Part shown: in pieces, positions 24,549 through 30,486 of the stretch | Position numbering within the stretch: position 1 is the stretch's first letter | How the letters are laid out: each line of letters opens with the position of its first letter | Assembly (NCBI GenBank): GCA_038230595.1 | Contig: JBBRMY010000015.1 | Location: 1-30,486, forward strand | From: JBBRMY01 sp038230595 | GTDB taxonomy: Bacteria; Bacteroidota; Ignavibacteria; Tepidaquicellales; Tepidaquicellaceae | DNA length: 30,486 nt | Direction: 5' to 3' | The notes under the pieces: generated by a model | Told to the model about the DNA's origin: nothing | The model's database searches: none | What the model saw: only the letters and a program-made list of their open reading frames with translations | Translations under genes and position numbers: made by a program

Positions 24549-24671
24549 AAGGGCAGGGCTTTCCTCTGACCGTTTCAAAATAACATTTATCGTTTGCTTT
24601 TTCTTTGCACCCTTGCGAGCTTTGTGTGAGATATCAAATATTAAAAATTGCTCCTTTGCAGGCTTTGCATG
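24549..24671. repeat. Mosaic of repeat-like sequence between the exported protein gene and the BtuF-like gene
   Basis: Two blocks are seen. On the minus strand, 24549-24584 reads AAACGGTCAGAGGAAAGCCC, which translates as KRSEESP, a motif typical of dispersed bacterial repeats. 24596-24671 has a CTTTGC-rich pattern (TTTGCACCCTTGCGAGCTTTG and CTCCTTTGCAGGCTTTGC), also typical of scattered repeats. Recognition rests on pattern, not on second copies in this window. Confidence 0.45.
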
Positions 24672-25601
24672 AAACAACAAAATTTAAAAATAAGATTGAA
24701 TAAAAAACTACTTCCACTCCTTTTACTCTCTGTCTTTCTCTCTTCTTGCATAAAAAAAGATATTCCAACAACTACCGAAGTTGTTTTAAAAGATGATATT
24801 GGTGAACAGATAAAAGTTAAACTCCCGGCAAAGAGAATTCTCTCCATGGCTCCCAGCACAACAGAAATACTTTTTGCTCTCGGTGCAGACTCTAACATTG
24901 CAGCAGTAACAGATTTCTGTGATTATCCTCCGGAAGCAAAGCAAAAGCCAAAGATTGGCGGATATTTCGATCCTAACTATGAAGTTATGTCATCACTAAA
25001 GCCCGATCTTGCAGTATTAACAGTTGATGCAAAAGACAAGCCTTCTTATATTGGTGTAAAAAACCTTGGAGTCAGCATCTATGTGGCTCTTCCGAAGAAT
25101 ATTGAAGGAGCGTGCAAAAATATTATTGATCTTGGAAAGCTATCAATGCATGAGGAAAAAGCAAAGCTTATCACAGATAAAATGCTTAAGCAAAAAGACA
25201 GTCTTGTTCAGCTTAATAAAGGAAAAGAAAAAATTAATGCGCTTATTGTTATCGGTTCATTTCCACTCATGACTGCAAACAAAAACTCATTCATGACCGA
25301 TGTTATAGATCTCTCCGGACTTGAAAATATTTATAAAGACGAGCCCATAGATTATCCGACAATCAGCTACGAAGATGTAACTATGAAAGATCCTGATGTA
25401 ATTATTATTCCTGCAGATACAACGGACGAAAAGCTAATGAACAAAAACCTTAACGAATTAAGAACAAAGCTCAGCACGCTTAAAGCAGTAAAAAATAATA
25501 ATATCTTCTTTGTTGATGCAAATGTCCTTTTCCGCCCCGGTCCCCGCATTCTTGACGGCGCATTTCTCATCCGTCAAAAATTACTAACACTCAGGAAATA
25601 A
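24669..25601 (+). CDS. Cobalamin/iron-siderophore ABC transporter substrate-binding lipoprotein (BtuF-like)
   Basis: 310 residues from ATG 24669. A lipoprotein signal (NKKLLPLLLLSVFLSSC) gives lipidated Cys27. The rest is a class III (TroA/BtuF-type) binding protein with two lobes: N-lobe starting RILSMAPSTTEILFALGADSNIAAVTDFCDYP, with GGYFDPNYEVMSSLKPDLAVL as in BtuF, a long linking helix (about 150-180, LGKLSMHEEKAKLITDKML), and C-lobe with SYEDVTMKDPDVIIIPADT and FFVDANVLFRPGPRILDGA. It would hold vitamin B12 or a related corrinoid for import. No BtuC/BtuD genes are nearby. An in-frame ATG at 24648 would add 7 residues from repeat DNA and is unlikely. No B12 riboswitch is seen upstream. 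Confidence 0.85.
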   Translation: MKQQNLKIRLNKKLLPLLLLSVFLSSCIKKDIPTTTEVVLKDDIGEQIKVKLPAKRILSMAPSTTEILFALGADSNIAAVTDFCDYPPEAKQKPKIGGYFDPNYEVMSSLKPDLAVLTVDAKDKPSYIGVKNLGVSIYVALPKNIEGACKNIIDLGKLSMHEEKAKLITDKMLKQKDSLVQLNKGKEKINALIVIGSFPLMTANKNSFMTDVIDLSGLENIYKDEPIDYPTISYEDVTMKDPDVIIIPADTTDEKLMNKNLNELRTKLSTLKAVKNNNIFFVDANVLFRPGPRILDGAFLIRQKLLTLRK

Positions 25602-25604
25602 GTC

Positions 25605-27125
25605 CTATTTCACAAGCAGCATCTTTTTTACAGTAGAAAAGCTGCCGGCTTCAATCTTGTAAAAATAAATACCGGATGATAAATTTAATCCGCTGACAAC
25701 TACACTGTAGCTTCCCGCTGCTTTGTATTCATTAACAAGATCCTCAATTAACTTTCCAGACACATAATAAAGTCTTAGTCTGACTACTCCTGCTGCTTTT
25801 ATGGAATACTTGATATTTGTAACAGGATTAAAAGGATTTGGATAATTCTGCATTAGTTCATAATTTAGCTTACTGCTGATATTTGGTATCCCGATCTGTA
25901 TACTATCAGGATCATTAATATTTCTCACCATCACTCCTCTGCCATTAGTAAATGCTACTATATAAAATTTGTTGATCGATGCACTGTCAATAAAGGACAT
26001 CTTATCGCACCATGTAGCTTTCGGAGTACCGTTATTCAATCTGAACCAGTTCTGTCCGGCATTGTTTGACCTGTAAAATCCAAATCCCATTGAGCTTGCT
26101 ACCAAAATATTAGAATCCACAGGGCTGACGGCAACATCTGTTACAGGAACCGGGGGAAAATTTCCCGAAATACTGTACCAGTTCACACCCGTATTTTTAG
26201 TTTTGAATATTTGCGGTATTCCGGATGTTCCGGGTATAATTGCAAATGCTGTTTCTATATTGCGCGGATGGGTTGTTACCCGGAATTTATTTCCTCCCGG
26301 CAAACCGGAAGCCCTATCCAACAATGCTCCGTTTTCATAAACTGTTAAAGCAAATCCAAATTTGTTAGGTAAGTAAATAACTTCTCTTGTATTTCCTTGA
26401 CTTCCTTTTTCCACTCCTATTTGAGAAAATAATGTTGAAAGCGGTAAAGTATTTAACTTCTGCCAGCTTGAACCGCCTGTAATGGACTTATATAAAAAGC
26501 CTGAAGTAAAATAGTACATATTTATCGGACTGTATCTGTCTGAACTGAAATTACCAGGCCGTGTGATCCCTGTAACCCCTGTGCCTCCCGGAAGCAAAGT
26601 TATGCCTCCATCAGTCGTTCTGGTTAATATTGTGTTAGACTGATAAATAAAATTATTTGAATTTTCCGGGTTTACTACTGCTGAAAATCCGTCCCCAGCA
26701 GTAGAAGGAAATTTCCAGCTAAGTCCTCCGTTTGTTGTTATCGGATTTACATTATCCTGGGTGCTGCCGACAATTACGTTTGTATTGGCAGTGCCAACGT
26801 CTCCATCATATAACTTCGCTAAAGGTATATAATTGAAAAAGGAGTTCCAGTTCAATCCGTTGTTTGTAGTTGTTGCAATGCCCCCGTCCGAACCGGAGTA
26901 AAACGTAGTACCGGCCGGATCCCATCCGGTAGCGTGCTGGTCCGGATGAAATAAGAATTCACGCCATGTTAAGCCTCCATTGGTAGTACAATGCAGCGGT
27001 CCGCCTCCTACATATACTATATTTTCATTTGTTGGATTTATTGAAACAATATTGTTGTAATAAGCCTGACACCATGAATAATCAACATACTCTAAGTTTC
27101 CTATTTTATTATTTAATCTGAACCG
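25605..27125 (-). pseudogene. C-terminal part of a frameshifted T9SS-sorted beta-propeller protein
   Basis: This open frame continues the protein that begins at 28126 but in a different reading frame; it is open from about 27125, reading FRLNNKIGNLEYVDYSWCQA..., and has no start of its own (the first possible start is TTG 26855, inside a repeat). It contains repeated Asp-box-like units such as CTTNGGLTW, GSDGGIATTTNNGLNW, TTNGGLSW and RSNNAGQNW, as in sortilin/BNR propellers. The last 83 residues begin LMQNYPNPFNPVT and form a type A T9SS sorting domain. With the N-terminal part the intact protein would be about 840 residues, secreted through Sec and then the type IX system. Convergent with the BtuF-like gene, 3 nt apart. 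Confidence 0.8.
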
Positions 27126-28126
27126 TTAAAGCCGGAGTTCGTTGATTTATAAACTTTCATACCTATAGCACCTCCAGTATTCGGACAGATAGTATCACTG
27201 GAAATACTGGCATATAAAATAGTGGAATTGGTTTTTGCTATATCTAATTTAATATCGCCGATATAATCTGGAGGTAACCCTGTTATTGCCGAGTCCCATG
27301 TTTCTCCATAATTTGTTGTATGAATAAGACCTTCATTCATCTTTGCTGCAAACATAGTTCCGGGAAAATTCTGGTCATAAATAAAATCTGAATATTCTCC
27401 GCTTCTGTTAAGAGTAAAAGTATTTCCTCCTGTTGTACTTTTATATAAGCCAATATCGGTTGCCGCAAAAACTATTTGCTTATTATTTATGCTGTATCTG
27501 ATCTTATGAAAATTATTCGGAGTAGGAGTTAAAGAAATTTGAGACCAGCTGCTTCCTTTATTTGTGGTTTTATACATCCCTGTTCCTCTAGAAAGACCGA
27601 ATGCAATGTTAGCCCTTGGTTCGCCGGTTCCAATTATTATGACATCAGAAGAATCCGGATGTGAATCAAAAGAACCTATTGATAATGTCGGAAGATTGTC
27701 GCTAATGGGGGAAGCAATAAAAATACTGTATTCCCATAATCCTCCCATTGCAGAAGCAATTCGTAAGCCTGCATTACCTGTTGGATGTTTAAGATCAAGA
27801 ACTCTTCCAGAAAAGCGCCTTCCGTCAGCTTCATCTATTCCATACGGACCGATAGATTTCCAGTCATTATTTAAATTGATGCTTTTATTTTCTTCCGGAA
27901 GGGCTTCAACCTGCTTCCAGATATTTAATTTTTCATCCGGAGTCAAAGAATTTTCTGCTCTGTGCATTTCTTTGTAAGCCGCACTTTTTTGAATATCCCC
28001 TTCTGACTGATACCCTTCCTTTTCATTTTCTTTTTTTAAGTTCTCATCAGTTAAGTTCAGATTAAGAGAAACTAAGAATAGGATAGGGAAAACTAAAACT
28101 AAGAAAGAAGTTAGGATCTTTTTCAT
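27113..28126 (-). pseudogene. N-terminal part of the same frameshifted secreted propeller protein
   Basis: 337 residues: signal peptide (MKKILTSFLVLVFPILFLVS), a charged pre-region (about 30-90), then WKSIGPYGIDEADGRRFSGRV and propeller repeats (SFDSHPDSSDVIIIGTGEP, MYKTTNKGSSWSQI, YKSTTGGNTF, HTTNYGETW). It ends abruptly at 27113 within a further repeat, VYKSTNSGFNGSD-stop. One base deleted from a T-run (GGTTC for GGTTTC) would explain the stop: restoring it reads NGFRLNNKIG and continues for another 500 residues. The annotation VPS10/exo-alpha-sialidase-like is a fold comparison only. Whether the break is real or a sequencing error cannot be decided here. Confidence 0.8.
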
Positions 28127-28316
28127 TTTCCGGAATTTTAAGTTTAACTAAGTTAATAATATCTTAATATGAAATCAACATATTGATGTTTATGTATCGC
28201 ATATCCCACCTTCTTTGGTGTTTAAGAAAGTATAATTTAATAATTTATAATTTCTAATTTTTTCTATACATACTTTTATAACCTGTTTTCAATATTATAA
28301 ACTATTATTTTCAAAT

Positions 28317-28625
28317 ATGACAGATGAGCCGAAACTATCTGAGCAGAAAGCCAATCCCTTTGACTTAAAATGGACACTTGAAGCATGTCCTCATGATGCT
28401 CCTCCTGACGTTGTAACCAAAATGTCAAGGTTTGGATACATTTTCATTTTCGCTTCAATGCTGGTACTTTTTATTGTATATATTCCCCTTATGCCCCTGG
28501 CATTCATTGGTCTTATTTTCCGTGATAAGTTTATTTATTGCTCACAGTGTGGAAAATTCCTTGAAGTAAAACCAAAATTCCGCATCCAGGGTCTCCCAAA
28601 ATTCTACAAGCAGTATTACGGTTAA
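28317..28625 (+). CDS. Small membrane protein with zinc-ribbon-like cysteines
   Basis: 102 residues, unrecognised. Cys24 (ACPHDAPP), then one long or two short hydrophobic segments (about 40-67, GYIFIFASMLVLFIVYIPLM and following), then CSQCGK (Cys75 and Cys78), a half zinc-ribbon knuckle, and a basic tail (GLPKFYKQYYG). The cysteines could bind a metal across the membrane-proximal face. ATG start; the AT-rich region upstream (28127-28316) shows no clear promoter or other gene. No partner can be inferred from its neighbours. Confidence 0.65.
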   Translation: MTDEPKLSEQKANPFDLKWTLEACPHDAPPDVVTKMSRFGYIFIFASMLVLFIVYIPLMPLAFIGLIFRDKFIYCSQCGKFLEVKPKFRIQGLPKFYKQYYG

Positions 28626-28634
28626 AATAGTATC

Positions 28635-28663
28635 GTAGAGACAAGGCATTGCCTAGTCTCTAC
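28635..28663. repeat. Near-perfect palindrome (family D) after the small membrane protein gene
   Basis: GTAGAGAC (28635-28642) exactly mirrors GTCTCTAC (28656-28663); after an A-A mismatch AGGC also pairs with GCCT around the loop ATT. It has no T-tract, so it is not a normal terminator. This GTAGAGAC...GTCTCTAC pattern resembles a dispersed repeat known from other bacteria. Confidence 0.7.
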
Positions 28664-28759
28664 ATCCAATTTAACTTAAATCCCACCTCTATTTTGGAAT
28701 TATATATCTCCTTTATATTTTTTATTTTATATAGGTAAATTATAATTAAACCATATTAA

Positions 28760-30486
28760 TTGATCTCACTAACAAATATATCGATGTCCTTTGGCTCGCG
28801 TGTGCTTTTTGATGAAGTTTCACTAAGAGTTGCCGGTAAAGACCGTGTATCCCTTGTCGGATCTAACGGAGCCGGAAAATCCACGCTTATTAAAGTTATT
28901 GCCGGAATTAATCAGCCTGATTCAGGCGATATCAACATTTCCAAGCATACTACTGTCGGTTATCTTCCGCAGGAAGGTATTGATTACGCAGGAAAAACTA
29001 TTTACGAAGAAGTTCTTTCCGCAGCCGGTGATATAAACAAGATCGAAGAAGAGCTTAAGCAGATCGAAAAAGAAATGGCTGAGCATCCCGATCCCGGCAA
29101 TGATGACTTTATGGATCTCGTTAATGAGTACGGCGAGCTTCAGGAAAGATTTCAAATGCTTGATGGCTTTAAGCTGAAAGCAAAGATAGAAAAGATCCTC
29201 AAAGGTCTTGGCTTTGCCGATGAAGATATGCACAGACTCACCGATGAGTTCAGCGGCGGCTGGCAAATGAGAATTGCGCTTGCAAAGCTTTTGCTTCAGA
29301 ATCCTTCGATCCTTTTGCTTGATGAGCCTACAAACCATTTAGATATTGAATCACTCGTTTGGGTGGAAGATTACCTGAAAAATTATCAGGGCGCTATAAT
29401 AATGATCTCTCACGACAGAAGCTTTCTTGATAATATCACGGACAGGACTGTTGAAATTTCCATGGGAAATGTAACCGAATATTCAGGAAATTATTCTAAA
29501 TACCGAGAGCAAAAAAGTATTAGAAAAGAACTTCTTGAAAATCAGTTCAACAACCAGCAGAAATACCTTAAGGACCAGAATAAATTTATTGAAAGATTCC
29601 GGTACAAGGCTTCTAAAGCGAAAGCTGTTCAGAGCAGAATAAAATTATTAGATAAGATCGACGTTATTGAGATCGAAGATGAAGAAGGCGCAGTTAATTT
29701 CAGGTTTCCTCCGGCAACACACTCAGGTAAGATCACTCTTGAAGTTGAAAAGCTTACCAAGTCCTATGACGGCGAAAGAAATGTTCTTGAAGATATAAAT
29801 CTGATAGTTGAGCGCGGAGAAAAAATAGCTCTTGTCGGTGTTAACGGCGCAGGCAAATCTACATTCACAAGGATCATTGCAGGCATAGAGCCGCACACCG
29901 GTGAAGTAAAAGAAGGACATTTAGTCGGCAAAAAATTCTATGCGCAGAACCAGGCTGAAGAGCTTGATCCTGAAAAAAACGTTCTTGAAACAATGGAGTC
30001 TGCCGCAACAGGTGATATTTCAAAAAATCTCAGAACAATTCTTGGAAGCTTCCTGTTCAAAGGTGATGATGTATTTAAAAAAGTGAAAGTACTTTCAGGT
30101 GGTGAGAAGTCGAGATTAGCTCTTGCGAAAATGCTTATTGAGCCATCAAATTTTTTAATTCTCGATGAGCCGACAAATCACTTTGATATGCGCTCAAAAG
30201 AAGTTCTTATGCATGCGCTTAAGAATTATGGAGGAACAGTAATGGTAGTTTCTCACGATAGAGAATTCTTGGATGGAATTGTCGACAAGGTTTTTGAAGT
30301 AAAAAATAAAAGGATAAGAACCTATTACGGAAACTCCACTGATTATCTTGATGCGAAAAAGAAAGAAGCATCTGATTCCAATGCAGATGACAGAGCTAAA
30401 AAGCTAAGTAAGGCCGAAGGCAGATCTGATAGTAAAGCAACGGCTCCAAAGCTTGCTCCGGCTGTTAATGGTCAGGATAAAGCAGA
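28760..30486 (+). CDS. ABC-F family ATPase (truncated by the window end)
   Basis: 575 residues visible with no stop before the window ends. Tandem ABC domains without membrane segments identify the ABC-F family, which binds the ribosome's E-site and relieves stalling or gives antibiotic resistance. First domain: Walker A GSNGAGKST (34-42), signature FSGGWQMRIALAKLL, Walker B LLLDEPTNHLD. Second domain: GVNGAGKST, LSGGEKSRLALAKML, FLILDEPTNHFD. Between them is the basic P-site tRNA-interaction motif region (RFRYKASKAKAVQSRIKLL). After the second domain the chain becomes Lys/Ser-rich, as in Uup/EttA relatives. The start is TTG at 28760 (MISLTNISMSFGSR). Confidence 0.92.
   Translation, partial: MISLTNISMSFGSRVLFDEVSLRVAGKDRVSLVGSNGAGKSTLIKVIAGINQPDSGDINISKHTTVGYLPQEGIDYAGKTIYEEVLSAAGDINKIEEELKQIEKEMAEHPDPGNDDFMDLVNEYGELQERFQMLDGFKLKAKIEKILKGLGFADEDMHRLTDEFSGGWQMRIALAKLLLQNPSILLLDEPTNHLDIESLVWVEDYLKNYQGAIIMISHDRSFLDNITDRTVEISMGNVTEYSGNYSKYREQKSIRKELLENQFNNQQKYLKDQNKFIERFRYKASKAKAVQSRIKLLDKIDVIEIEDEEGAVNFRFPPATHSGKITLEVEKLTKSYDGERNVLEDINLIVERGEKIALVGVNGAGKSTFTRIIAGIEPHTGEVKEGHLVGKKFYAQNQAEELDPEKNVLETMESAATGDISKNLRTILGSFLFKGDDVFKKVKVLSGGEKSRLALAKMLIEPSNFLILDEPTNHFDMRSKEVLMHALKNYGGTVMVVSHDREFLDGIVDKVFEVKNKRIRTYYGNSTDYLDAKKKEASDSNADDRAKKLSKAEGRSDSKATAPKLAPAVNGQDKA

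Noticed and set aside
24536..24668. Possible cobalamin riboswitch ahead of the BtuF-like gene
   Set aside because: The space is only 133 nt, filled with repeat-like sequence, and no B12 box was seen.
24456..24680. Minus-strand frame containing KRSEESPALTV and SHKARKGAKK
   Set aside because: These motifs come from translated repeat DNA and the frame also lies over the end of the exported protein gene.

Overview
The window looks like a chromosomal segment of an Ignavibacteria-type bacterium (Bacteroidota/Chlorobi side). Three lines support this. The DNA is AT-rich. Secreted proteins end in a type IX secretion sorting domain with the QNYPNPFNP signature. Two-component E1 dehydrogenase subunits are fused into one chain, as is common in that group. 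No phage, insertion sequence, CRISPR array or rRNA was seen. About 30 protein genes and two serine tRNAs fill the window. The ABC-F gene at the right edge is cut by the window end.

Layout, left to right. 1-3181 (minus): DinB-fold protein, fused E1 alpha/beta 2-oxoacid dehydrogenase and tRNA-Ser(CGA). 3303-5751 (plus): M29 aminopeptidase overlapping a secreted T9SS beta-propeller-like protein, ending at a terminator shared with the convergent tRNA-Ser(GGA). 6069-8753 (minus): EVE-domain protein and PcrA/UvrD helicase. 8958-12122 (plus): small exported protein, terminator, then a tight operon of LytR_C protein, RsfS, PdxA and an FtsE-like ATPase. 12182-12822 (plus): an MntA/HepT-type (MNT-HEPN) toxin-antitoxin pair, followed by a bidirectional terminator. 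12941-14350 (minus): TPR protein. 14557-15396 (plus): crotonase-fold protein. 15401-21756 (minus): one long, tightly packed run reading, in transcription order, 35-aa membrane peptide, lipoprotein, sucD with a lysine-rich tail, folB, folK, deoxynucleoside kinase, small membrane protein, GT9 glycosyltransferase, Ppx/GppA phosphatase. 21903-23051 (minus): tsaD. 23237-25601 (plus): exported protein and BtuF-like lipoprotein. 25605-28126 (minus): one large T9SS-sorted propeller protein broken by a frameshift. 28317-30486 (plus): small zinc-ribbon-like membrane protein and the ABC-F ATPase.

Most genes are housekeeping: folate (folB, folK), vitamin B6 (pdxA), B12 uptake (btuF-like), TCA cycle (sucD), oxo-acid oxidation (E1), tRNA t6A modification (tsaD), ribosome function (rsfS, ABC-F) and DNA repair (pcrA).

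The most unusual signal is a set of short, GC-richer palindromic repeats of several unrelated families scattered through this AT-rich DNA. One has inserted in frame inside the essential tsaD gene and another sits in the leader of an exported protein gene. Other points are the histone-like lysine tail on SucD, the unusually frequent TTG starts, the MNT-HEPN pair and the frameshifted secreted protein. I did not find a clearly new multi-gene system. The in-frame repeat insertions are the best candidate for undescribed biology.
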